Origin: Opitutaceae bacterium
GTDB lineage: Bacteria; Verrucomicrobiota; Verrucomicrobiia; Opitutales; Opitutaceae
DNA: 64,000 nt
Reading direction: 5' to 3'
Assembly (NCBI GenBank): GCA_028284235.1
Contig: JANQSC010000023.1
Coordinates: 62,001-126,000 of the forward strand
This document shows positions 17,481 to 24,250 of the stretch, piece after piece. Within the stretch, counting starts at the first letter, position 1. Every line of letters starts with the position of its first letter. The notes beneath the pieces are model-generated. The model was not told the origin of the DNA. It ran no database searches and worked only from the letters and a program-made list of their open reading frames with translations. The translations under genes were made by a program, and so were the position numbers.

Positions 17481-18002
17481 ATGAAACACGTAACGATAAT
17501 TGGAACGAGTTTGAACGGAGAGTCGCGGTCGCAGCGGCTGGCGGAAATGTTCGAGGCGGCGCTGAAGTCGAATGAGATACCCTGTGATCGAGTGGATCTG
17601 AGGACACTCGAATTGCCCTTCGCGGGAAGCGCTGCGGGCTGGTCTTCGGCGAATGCGGAATCTCTAAGAGAAAAGGTAGTGAGTAGCAGCCACGTGGTTT
17701 TCGCGGTTCCGATATACTGCTACGATGTGAATGCGGCGGCGAAGAACGTGATCGAGCTTTTGGGCAAGGCGTTCACGAAGAAAATTGTAAGTTTCATTTG
17801 CTCCGCGGGCGGGAGCTCGAGCTACATGTCGGTGATGGGTTTGGCGAACCATTTGATGCTCGATTTTCGGAGCGTGATCGTCCCTCGGTTTCTCTATGTA
17901 TCCAGTTCGGACTGGGACGAGGACGGGAATTTGGCTCCTGAGATTGAGAACCGCATGGCGGTTCTGCTGGAGGATATGAAAGAGATTCGAGTGGTTGAAT
18001 AG
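17481..18002 (+). CDS. NADPH-dependent FMN reductase family flavoprotein
   Basis: 173 residues from the ATG at 17481; an in-frame GTG 42 bases earlier is less likely. The flavin-phosphate loop GTSLNGESRSQRLA (residues 8-21) and the second flavin segment VFAVPIYCYDVNAAAKNVIELLG (about 75-97) mark the flavodoxin-like NADPH:FMN reductase family. It reduces FMN, quinones, azo compounds or similar acceptors with NAD(P)H in the cytoplasm; the true substrate is unknown. A purine-rich stretch AGGGGGGCGG before the start can act as ribosome site. No operon partner. Confidence 0.87.
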   Translation: MKHVTIIGTSLNGESRSQRLAEMFEAALKSNEIPCDRVDLRTLELPFAGSAAGWSSANAESLREKVVSSSHVVFAVPIYCYDVNAAAKNVIELLGKAFTKKIVSFICSAGGSSSYMSVMGLANHLMLDFRSVIVPRFLYVSSSDWDEDGNLAPEIENRMAVLLEDMKEIRVVE

Positions 18003-18077
18003 CGCGTTCAATCAGGTGGGGAGTGTGTCTGGCTACGACGCTCGTGAATTACTAGTTTTTCCATATTTCGAAGCGCC

Positions 18078-18233
18078 ATGATTTATCTAATCGCGATCGT
18101 TTTTGTCCTCGCTTTGTTCACGGGTCCGTTCGCATACAAATCGTTGGGTGCGAAACGAAGGAAGATTGAACGCTATGAAAAACGGACTGGGACCAAGCTC
18201 AGCGCGAAGGAAAAGATTAGAATGATGCGGTGA
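18078..18233 (+). CDS. 51-residue membrane-anchored small protein
   Basis: A short frame, MIYLIAIVFVLALFTGPFAY then a basic tail (KRRKIERYEKRTG...KIRMMR). One N-terminal transmembrane helix (residues 2-18) and a strongly basic cytoplasmic tail. It ends 21 bases before the ATG of the lipoprotein gene at 18255, which could make a two-gene unit. The coding-like composition and fit between neighbours support it as real, but there is no family match I can name. Confidence 0.55.
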   Translation: MIYLIAIVFVLALFTGPFAYKSLGAKRRKIERYEKRTGTKLSAKEKIRMMR

Positions 18234-18254
18234 GGGGTGGTTAAGAGTGAAATT

Positions 18255-19046
18255 ATGGATACGAATGGAAGCAAATCAAGTAGTCGACGCAACTGGGCCC
18301 GTAAATTGACCGGGAAGAACGATAGGTCGAAGATTATTTTCGCTTCAATGCTCGTCCTCGCAGCCTTTGTGTCTGGCTGCGCATCGGTGCGAGAGTCGGC
18401 GGGAATTCCGCAGGTCGCGGTTGAGGAGGAAGAACGGCTGGAGGTTTTTGAAGCCGAGGTGTTGAAGGTGGTGACGGCGAAACACGATGACGCCTTGTTT
18501 CGCGCCTACGTTGTGGAGTGGGAGAATCAACGGGTGGTCGTTAGCGACAAGCTTGCGCTTTCAAACTGCGAGGAAGGCGAAACCCTGCTCTTTCGGAAGT
18601 CCATGGAGTGGAAAAGTCCAAATATAGTGCATTCTTCTTTCAGATTCGATGTTCATCCCAAGATGCGTCAATACACCAGCACGGGACCAAGGAGACTTTC
18701 GGATCGGTCGAAAGCTAGCGATTCTCACTATCGCCGGTTCCAGTCAGAAGTGCTCAAAGTCTATTCAGCCCGAGACGGCCAGGCAGTGTTTCGTGCCTAC
18801 TTGACGGTATGGAATGGGCAGGAGGTGATCGTTAGCGACGACAGCGCAATTTCAAACTACACGGAAGGTGATGTGATTGAGTTCCTGGTTTTTAACCAGC
18901 GATTTCCTTACGGTTGGGAATCGCACCGGTTGATGAGTTTCGGCATCGCTCCGAGGTCGCTACCCCCTAGTGGAATTGGAACACAAAAAAAGTCCACGAC
19001 GCTTGCGTGTAGCGTTGATATGGAGGAGGAAACTGATAAAGTCTGA
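18255..19046 (+). CDS. lipoprotein with a duplicated domain
   Basis: 263 residues from the ATG at 18255; a GTG at 18237 adds six. A long basic N-region precedes a lipoprotein signal with lipobox FVSGC (Cys42). The rest is two copies of one roughly 60-residue domain: EAEVLKVVTAKHDDALFRAY...VVVSDKLALSNCEEGETLLF (about 65-120) and QSEVLKVYSARDGQAVFRAY...VIVSDDSAISNYTEGDVIEF (about 155-210). Matching SEVLKV, FRAY, VSD and SN.xEG positions make the duplication plain. The envelope location is inferred from the lipobox; the function is unknown. Confidence 0.7.
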   Translation: MDTNGSKSSSRRNWARKLTGKNDRSKIIFASMLVLAAFVSGCASVRESAGIPQVAVEEEERLEVFEAEVLKVVTAKHDDALFRAYVVEWENQRVVVSDKLALSNCEEGETLLFRKSMEWKSPNIVHSSFRFDVHPKMRQYTSTGPRRLSDRSKASDSHYRRFQSEVLKVYSARDGQAVFRAYLTVWNGQEVIVSDDSAISNYTEGDVIEFLVFNQRFPYGWESHRLMSFGIAPRSLPPSGIGTQKKSTTLACSVDMEEETDKV

Positions 19047-19176
19047 TCGCTTGAGTGGCAGGTGTCTCTTGTGTGAAGTGATTGAAGCGAATACAGGGAT
19101 CGTGGAAGATGTTGCGAGGTAGTGAGTATATTTTCAGTGACCATTTCTTCCAATCTCTTAAACCAACCCAAACCCC

Positions 19177-19539
19177 ATGAATAGAAACTACCACCCCACC
19201 ATCATACTCGCCGCTGTTATTATTGCCTTAGGGATTTATTTTCAGGGGCACGAGTCGAGGCCTTCGTTTGACGAGAAAAGCGCCCGGGCGCAATTGATAG
19301 AGCAATTAAACGACCTTTCCTTCGAAGAAGAGGACGGGGTCACGGTGGTCACGGTCGTCGATATTGTGGATGTCGCAATGAGCCGGAACGGCGACCTTAT
19401 TCGAGCGACCATAGATTTTGAGTACGAATCGCCGAAGGAGTCGGGGAGTACTCGCAGGGAGGTTTTTTTAAAGGACGATGGATTTGGTGGTTATCAATCG
19501 GATAGGTTCCCGGAGGAGCCGATCGTTCTTAGGTTTTAG
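19177..19539 (+). CDS. small membrane-anchored protein of unknown function
   Basis: 120 residues. One N-terminal transmembrane or uncleaved signal helix (residues 7-22, PTIILAAVIIALGIYF), then an acidic soluble domain of about 90 residues with alternating strands (VTVVTVVDIVDVAMSRNGDLIRATIDFEYE). It probably faces the periplasm. No family recognised. The ATG at 19177 follows a 130-base gap after the duplicated-domain lipoprotein; a relation between them is possible but unproven. Confidence 0.6.
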   Translation: MNRNYHPTIILAAVIIALGIYFQGHESRPSFDEKSARAQLIEQLNDLSFEEEDGVTVVTVVDIVDVAMSRNGDLIRATIDFEYESPKESGSTRREVFLKDDGFGGYQSDRFPEEPIVLRF

Positions 19540-19563
19540 GATGGGCGACTTTGGAGGTGCAAC

Positions 19564-19594
19564 TGTGCGGACGGCCCGGCGGTCCGTCCCTACC
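19564..19594 (+). repeat. REP-like hairpin repeat, type D copy 2
   Basis: Matches 17387-17417 except for one base, 25 bases after a stop codon and 12 before the next start. Confidence 0.7.
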
Positions 19595-19605
19595 TGATTT
19601 TCGAT

Positions 19606-21480
19606 ATGTTTGTTGTTCGCTGTATTTCTTTGGCGTTGGTGATTGCCATCGTGTCTTTTCCTTTTGGGTGGAGAAGTTGGGCTGTGGTGACTTCGGATGG
19701 CTACGGTACGCACGTTGTCAATCCGGGGGAGGAGGCGTTTGGGATTGACCACGATGGGGTCGCCCAAATTTTGATGAACGGGAACTTCGGCTGCACGGGC
19801 GCTCTTCTTGAAGGAGGAATGCACGTACTCACCGCCGGCCATTGTCTGAACAATCCGAATACGGCGTTGATAACCGTGCGATTTACATTGGAAGAGGGAG
19901 TGGTCGATATCCAAGCGCACTCGTGGAGCCCTCATCCTGAGTTTCCTCAAATATCGGGCACCGATGTCGGGATCATTACCTTGTCGGAGCGGGCTCCGCC
20001 CGAGATTCCCCGCTACAGCCCGTTGCGAGCGCTCGGGCTGGATATCGACAGTCCAAATACGTTGTTCGGCTACGGAGTGACCGGCTACGCGGGGACGGGC
20101 AGGGATGCCCGCGACGGAAACAAGAGAGGAGGTCGAAACCGGTACGAGGCGACCAGTAGTACGATGTCTATCAACGCAGCAACGGTAGGTGGGAGTGACG
20201 ATGAATCTTGGCTGTTTTCCGATTTCGATAGTGGATTGGCGGAGAACGACGCGTTCGGGTTTCACTTTGGGAAGGTCGATCTCGGGTTCGGCGTCGATGA
20301 AGTGTACGCGTCGAGCGGCGATTCCGGGGCTCCCATTTTCGTGCACAACCGCTACAGCAATGTGATCGCCGGCGTCGTCAGCGGGGGGACGCGTTACAGC
20401 GGAACTCCGAATGCGGATTTAGACGAAACCGTGAACGCGACCTGGGGGCAGTTCTCTCGGGACACGCGGGTGGCGGCTCCATGGAATCTGGAGTTTATCG
20501 AGTCGTATACGTCGACGGCGCTCGAGCCGCAACCGTTGACGCCGGTTCGGTCGGCTTTCGGACTCGATGTAGAAGTCGAGACCGACGCCGGGCAGATTGT
20601 GTATATCCGCGCTTCGGACGACTTCGTTCAGTGGGGGAATTTGCTGGTTCATCGAACCACGCAATCGATCGAGCAGTTCAATGTGGTTTCGCAGGAGCAG
20701 ATGGCGGGCCTTGGCGCCGTTTTTCTCGTTGCGGTTCGCGAGCCGACCACGGAGCCGGAGTTGCCCGATTTGCCGGATCCTCCGGAACCGTCTCTGCAGC
20801 CATTGCCTCCGACTGGGTTGATTGGTTCAAATGCGCCGACTGGGGAATTGGTATCGGTCGACACGGATACAGCAGTTGCAAGCGGTTTGGGAGAGACCAT
20901 TCTTTTTGGTCTCCATGGCCTTGCGTTCGATGTGAATACTAAAACGCTTTATGGAGTTGCTGCCGCAACAGATTCATTACATACCGTAGAAGCCTCCACG
21001 GGTCATCTGGAGCGGGTGGGCTCACTGGGCGTGAATTTTCCGAGCACTGCGGGGCTCGCTTTTGATCCGGACAACAACATTCTCTACGCGACCAGTAACG
21101 GTAGCGCGGCGAACTTGTATATTATCAATACGACTACGGGAGTTGCCTCGGAAGTTGGGCCTCTCGGCGTGAACGTTCCAGGACTCGCCTACGTGCCGAG
21201 CGTGTCTACCTTGTATGGGGTAAGCGGGCAGACGGATTCGCTTTACACGATTGATGTTTCAACAGGATTCGCTACCTTGGTGGGCGAGCTAGGCATCAAT
21301 ACATCGTTCTGTGGCCTGGCCTACGATGCGGATTCTGGCGGGTTGTACCTTTCGGATAGCTTGTCGGATTCATTGTATTCAATTAATCGAAACAGCGGAG
21401 CGGCGACCTTGGTGGGAGAATTGGGTTTCCCTCAAGTAACTGGATTATCGGGCAGGAATAAAGCGGTTGCGAGTCCTTAA
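19606..21480 (+). CDS. secreted trypsin-like serine protease with C-terminal propeller repeats (DUF4394-like)
   Basis: 624 residues. Signal peptide about 1-26. The trypsin/S1 fold is clear with an intact triad: His79 in LTAGHC, Asp120 in GTDVGIITL, Ser240 in SGDSGAPIF. Residues 340-395 form a linker with a Pro-rich stretch (PDLPDPPEPSLQPLPP). Residues 410-620 hold about five copies of a 40-residue repeat, pattern GLAFD...LYGVxxxxDSLYxIDxxTGxAxxVGxLG, as in DUF4394/NHL-like propellers. It would be secreted, with the propeller binding a surface or partner. Only the protease core is a firm call; the target is unknown. Confidence 0.85.
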   Translation: MFVVRCISLALVIAIVSFPFGWRSWAVVTSDGYGTHVVNPGEEAFGIDHDGVAQILMNGNFGCTGALLEGGMHVLTAGHCLNNPNTALITVRFTLEEGVVDIQAHSWSPHPEFPQISGTDVGIITLSERAPPEIPRYSPLRALGLDIDSPNTLFGYGVTGYAGTGRDARDGNKRGGRNRYEATSSTMSINAATVGGSDDESWLFSDFDSGLAENDAFGFHFGKVDLGFGVDEVYASSGDSGAPIFVHNRYSNVIAGVVSGGTRYSGTPNADLDETVNATWGQFSRDTRVAAPWNLEFIESYTSTALEPQPLTPVRSAFGLDVEVETDAGQIVYIRASDDFVQWGNLLVHRTTQSIEQFNVVSQEQMAGLGAVFLVAVREPTTEPELPDLPDPPEPSLQPLPPTGLIGSNAPTGELVSVDTDTAVASGLGETILFGLHGLAFDVNTKTLYGVAAATDSLHTVEASTGHLERVGSLGVNFPSTAGLAFDPDNNILYATSNGSAANLYIINTTTGVASEVGPLGVNVPGLAYVPSVSTLYGVSGQTDSLYTIDVSTGFATLVGELGINTSFCGLAYDADSGGLYLSDSLSDSLYSINRNSGAATLVGELGFPQVTGLSGRNKAVASP

Positions 21481-21526
21481 CTTTAGTCGAGAGGACTGGA
21501 GAGGCAGGCCAATAAATCGCGAATCG

Positions 21527-21555
21527 TAGGGCTGGCGCTTGCGCCACGCCGCGAA
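21527..21555 (+). repeat. REP-like hairpin repeat, type A copy 1
   Basis: TAGGGCTGGCGCTTGCGCC followed by ACGCCGCGAA. The core GGCGCTTGCGCC is a palindrome. Copies at 24165, 30404 and (reversed) 42817. Confidence 0.75.
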
Positions 21556-21605
21556 TTCAACCAGAAACGCAATTGATCTCAAGATTTTGAACACACAAAC
21601 AAGTA

Positions 21606-21884
21606 ATGAAGGACACTTTACCAGATTTCGAAGATAAGATTCTCTCGGTTCTTTGCGTCGGTGAGAGCACAGGCCAGTTGATCTCGAATCCTCGGTTTGA
21701 GCTGCAAGTGGGGCGGGTTTTTCTCGTTGGCGTCGTTCCGGAAGATGACTCCCGTGGCAATTGGATGGCGGGTCTTCAGATGTCCATCGCGTGGGACCGG
21801 GTCCAGGACTACGTCGTGTTCGATTCGATTGACGACTATCTGGACAGGTTGATCGAAAAAGAGGACGAGATGGATGCGAACTAG
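21606..21884 (+). CDS. hypothetical 92-residue cytoplasmic protein
   Basis: 92 residues, acidic, no signal or membrane segment. A beta-rich start (KILSVLCVGESTGQLISNPRFELQVGRVFLVGVVPE) contains NWMAGLQMSIAWDRVQDYVVFDSIDDYLDRL, a pattern with an aromatic-rich helix at the end. The style recalls small immunity-like or SMI1/KNR4-type proteins, but I recognise no family and no toxin gene is adjacent. ATG at 21606. The type-A repeat lies just before it and the long type-B repeat just after. Confidence 0.6.
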   Translation: MKDTLPDFEDKILSVLCVGESTGQLISNPRFELQVGRVFLVGVVPEDDSRGNWMAGLQMSIAWDRVQDYVVFDSIDDYLDRLIEKEDEMDAN

Positions 21885-21931
21885 TTTTGGCGGTGTGGTT
21901 TAAACATCGTCCCGCTTGGCGGAGTGTTTTT

Positions 21932-22020
21932 TGTCACCGGCCTGCGGCTTAGGAGCCCCCGTCGAGGACGGGGTCAATAGGATCCTCGTCCCGCTGAGCG
22001 GGACGAGGAAATAAGGTTTT
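21932..22020 (+). repeat. structured repeat, type B copy 1
   Basis: Begins TGTCACCGGCCTGCGG and ends GGACGAGGAAATAAGG. Stems: CCCCGTC-gag-GACGGGG, and a 12-bp stem CCTCGTCCCGCT with AGCGGGACGAGG. It lies 48 bases after the stop of the gene at 21606, same strand. The remainder of the 305-base gap before dps holds no gene. Confidence 0.75.
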
Positions 22021-22189
22021 TGATTCGGGGTGATTTGGGTCTTGGGTGAGAGTCGCTTGTCGTGATGAAAATAGCTGTCCGAATTCACTCCATTCTTGAA
22101 ATCTCAATGGTACGTGGGACGTTTAGCATTAAACAGGCGCGGTTCGAAACAATCGACCTGAGAAAGAAGTTTCTAGAAGGAGTTTTATC

Positions 22190-22630
22190 ATGAGTCAGAA
22201 TAGCATAGCAGAAGCGTTGCGTTTGGTGGTTGCCGACACCTACGCGATTATTGGTCAAACCCACATGTGTCACTGGAACGTCCGTGGCCCGTCGTTCTTT
22301 TCGCTGCACACTGCTTTTGAAGAGCAGTACAACGAGCTTTTCGTCGCGGTCGATGAAATTGCGGAACGGATACGGGCGATTGGCGAGCTCGCTCCGGGCG
22401 GATTGTCGAAATTGGCGGCGATGTCAGGAATCGAGGAGATCGCGGAAGATTCCTCCGCCACCGACATGGTGGGTCATTTGATTAACGCCAACGAGAAGCT
22501 TCTCGCCGATCTCAAGGCGGCCCGGGACATTGCCGGCGAGGCGAACGACTCCGAGTCGGAAGATCTAATGATCGCTCGCATTCAAATCCACGAGAAAACG
22601 CTTTGGATGCTGCGGAGCTATCTGGATTAA
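22190..22630 (+). CDS. dps: Dps-family ferritin-like DNA protection protein
   Basis: 146 residues. Dps dodecamers oxidise and store iron using peroxide and often bind DNA. The intersubunit ferroxidase residues are all present with the family spacing: His28 (CHWNV), His40 (SLHTAFEEQYNEL), Asp55 and Glu59 (VDEIAERIRAIGE), i.e. steps of 12, 15 and 4. The N-terminus is short with no Lys-rich tail, so DNA binding may be weak. An excellent ribosome site, AGAAGGAG, lies 9 bases before the ATG. Probably stress-induced; I see no clear OxyR/PerR box. The transglutaminase-like gene follows 15 bases later. Confidence 0.93.
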   Translation: MSQNSIAEALRLVVADTYAIIGQTHMCHWNVRGPSFFSLHTAFEEQYNELFVAVDEIAERIRAIGELAPGGLSKLAAMSGIEEIAEDSSATDMVGHLINANEKLLADLKAARDIAGEANDSESEDLMIARIQIHEKTLWMLRSYLD

Positions 22631-22645
22631 TCACCATCGTAACCA

Positions 22646-23215
22646 GTGAACGAATACTTGGAGTCAAGCGAATATATCGACTGGGAGACGCCGGAGGTTC
22701 GGGCGAAGGCGGACGAGCTGGCGAGCGGTTGCGGTAGCGATGTAGAGGTCGCGCGGCGCTGTTTCGAGTTTGTCCGGGACGAGATCAAGCACAGCGGGGA
22801 CTTCGGACTGAACCCGGTGACGCTTAAAGCGTCGGAGGTCTTGAGACATCGCACTGGTTTTTGCTATGCCAAGAGCCACTTGCTGGCGGCCTTGGCGCGA
22901 GCCAACGGGATTCCGGCGGCGTTGCGCTATCAGCGTCTTACCTACGAGGATGATCGGCCTCCATTTTGCCTGCACGGCCTGAACTCGGTTCATTTGCGGG
23001 ATTTCGGATGGTATCGGATCGACGCTCGGGGCAACAAGGAGGGTGTTGACGCAGCGTTCGATCCGCCGCGCGAGCAGCTCGCCTATGCGATTCGAAACGA
23101 GGGGGAACGGGATATTGAAGGACTGTTTTCGGAACCGCTTCCGGAGGTAGTGGAGGCGCTGACTTCGTGCGACGATGTGACGCGGGTCGGACTGCCGGAT
23201 TGGGCGAGCGGGTAG
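22646..23215 (+). CDS. transglutaminase-like cysteine peptidase-fold protein
   Basis: 189 residues, GTG start at 22646, 15 bases after dps. The transglutaminase-like core is visible: Cys73 in HRTGFCYAKSHLLAAL, His110/His116 in CLHGLNSVHL, Asp126 in YRIDARGNKEG. No signal peptide, so it is cytoplasmic. Families of this type act as peptidases or amidases or as inert folds; the triad looks complete here. Close spacing to dps suggests co-transcription, with no obvious functional link. It is followed 22 bases on by a type-B repeat. Confidence 0.85.
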   Translation: MNEYLESSEYIDWETPEVRAKADELASGCGSDVEVARRCFEFVRDEIKHSGDFGLNPVTLKASEVLRHRTGFCYAKSHLLAALARANGIPAALRYQRLTYEDDRPPFCLHGLNSVHLRDFGWYRIDARGNKEGVDAAFDPPREQLAYAIRNEGERDIEGLFSEPLPEVVEALTSCDDVTRVGLPDWASG

Positions 23216-23236
23216 AGTTTTGACGGTCGGGATTTT

Positions 23237-23312
23237 TGTCACCGGCCTGCGGCCTAGGAGTCCCCGCGAAGCGGGGCCAATAGGATCCCCGGCGAGGCCG
23301 GGGAAATAAGGT
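23237..23312 (+). repeat. structured repeat, type B copy 2
   Basis: TGTCACCGGCCTGCGGCC..., stems CCCCGC-gaa-GCGGGG and CCCCGG-cgag-... CCGGGG, ending GGGGAAATAAGG. 22 bases after a stop codon, same strand. Confidence 0.75.
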
Positions 23313-23371
23313 ATCTTCGGATTCGTTCTTGTGGGGTGTTGGATGCTGATTAGTATGGGAGTGATTAGATT

Positions 23372-23692
23372 ATGTTAGAGATTATATTGATCGTTTTCCT
23401 GTGCAAAAAGATGGGGTCTATCCTGCGAGACAAAGGATGGGAGAAGACGTTTTGGATGCAGTTCCTAGTGGTCTTTGTTTATCTGGGCTCGTTGGTCGCG
23501 GGGGCGTTTACGTACGGGATCTATATCGGCGTTACTCAAGGGGAAGCGGGACTGGAGAGTCTTGGGATAGAACTGTATTTGGCGGCCTATGTCGGCGCAT
23601 TGATAGGTGTGGGCGGGCTGTTCCTTTCCACGAAACTCATAAAGGACGAGGATGCTCGGTCGAGCGGCTCTCCGTTTACGGTCAATCAATGA
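23372..23692 (+). CDS. small membrane protein of unknown function
   Basis: 106 residues with three hydrophobic segments: residues 2-10 and on (LEIILIVFLCKKMG), 28-52 (FWMQFLVVFVYLGSLVAGAFTYGIY) and 68-88 (LYLAAYVGALIGVGGLFLS). Residues 11-25 are basic (CKKMGSILRDKGW). Ribosome site GGGAG lies 12 bases before the ATG. A similar three-helix layout with an N-terminal KKxGxxxRxKG segment is seen in small uncharacterised inner-membrane proteins. The gene for an ABM protein follows at 22 bases. Confidence 0.6.
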   Translation: MLEIILIVFLCKKMGSILRDKGWEKTFWMQFLVVFVYLGSLVAGAFTYGIYIGVTQGEAGLESLGIELYLAAYVGALIGVGGLFLSTKLIKDEDARSSGSPFTVNQ

Positions 23693-23713
23693 TCTAGGAA
23701 AAACTGGATACGT

Positions 23714-24037
23714 GTGAGCGAGAAAGTGACTTTGATGGTGAGGCATCGCGCCAAGCCGGGCGAGCGAGAGAAGCTGCGTTCGGTTTGGGAGCGGTTTGTT
23801 AAGGTGAACGCGTTGCGGAATCCGGGGCACTTGGCGTACTTTTTCAACTACGATCAAGATGATGCGGATGGAGTGGTCGCGTTTCAGGTGTTCGCGGATG
23901 CGGAGGCGAAGGATACGTTTCTCGCTAGCGAATGGTATCCCGAGTATCTGAGGGAAGTTTCCGAATTCGTTGCGGAACCGCCGCAGATCACGACTGCTTC
24001 GCTGGTATGGTCCAAAGAGGATGAGCTGGCGGGGTGA
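23714..24037 (+). CDS. antibiotic biosynthesis monooxygenase (ABM) domain protein
   Basis: 107 residues, GTG start at 23714. The dimeric ferredoxin-like ABM fold is suggested by VTLMVRHRAKPGEREKLRSVWERFV, then NPGHLAYFFNYDQDDADGVVAFQVFADAEAKDTFLAS and the closing strand. ABM proteins range from quinol and heme monooxygenases to proteins of unknown activity; I see no residues that fix the substrate. No signal, so cytoplasmic. Probably transcribed with the small membrane protein before it. Confidence 0.8.
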   Translation: MSEKVTLMVRHRAKPGEREKLRSVWERFVKVNALRNPGHLAYFFNYDQDDADGVVAFQVFADAEAKDTFLASEWYPEYLREVSEFVAEPPQITTASLVWSKEDELAG

Positions 24038-24053
24038 TCGGCAGGCAAATTCT

Positions 24054-24140
24054 CGTCACCGGCCTTCGGCCTAGGAGTCCCCGCGAAGCGGGGCCAATAG
24101 GATCCCCGTCCCTCTGAGCGGGGCGGGGAAATAAGGGTTT
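24054..24140 (+). repeat. structured repeat, type B copy 3
   Basis: CGTCACCGGCCTTCGGCC..., stem CCCCGC-gaa-GCGGGG, then GATCCCCG...CGGGGAAATAAGG. 17 bases after a stop codon, same strand. The first stem loop TTCG replaces TGCG of copy 2. Confidence 0.75.
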
Positions 24141-24164
24141 TGTGTTAGCGTGTTTGTGGTTTTG

Positions 24165-24191
24165 TAGGGCCAGCGCTTGCGCTGCGCCGCG
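24165..24191 (+). repeat. REP-like hairpin repeat, type A copy 2
   Basis: TAGGGCCAGCGCTTGCGCTG then CGCCGCG. The core stem changed from GGCGC/GCGCC to CAGCGC/GCGCTG, so pairing is kept. Confidence 0.7.
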
Positions 24192-24213
24192 TTGGTTGTG
24201 TAGGTTCTGTTTA

Positions 24214-24239
24214 AACGTGCCGGGACGGCCCGTTCCACC
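24214..24239 (+). repeat. REP-like hairpin repeat, type C, single copy
   Basis: AACGTGCCGGGACGGCCCGTT followed by CCACC; hairpin arms at both ends. Same 26-base unit as in the two MITEs at 30.5 and 51.1 kb. It ends 11 bases before the BNR_4 gene. Confidence 0.65.
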
Positions 24240-24250
24240 TGGTTTTATTT

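Noticed and set aside
14822..24037. Possible integron gene-cassette array
   Set aside because: A GTTAGGC occurs at 15200 and gaps are of cassette size, but I found no paired R''/R' attC structure repeated after the genes and no integrase.
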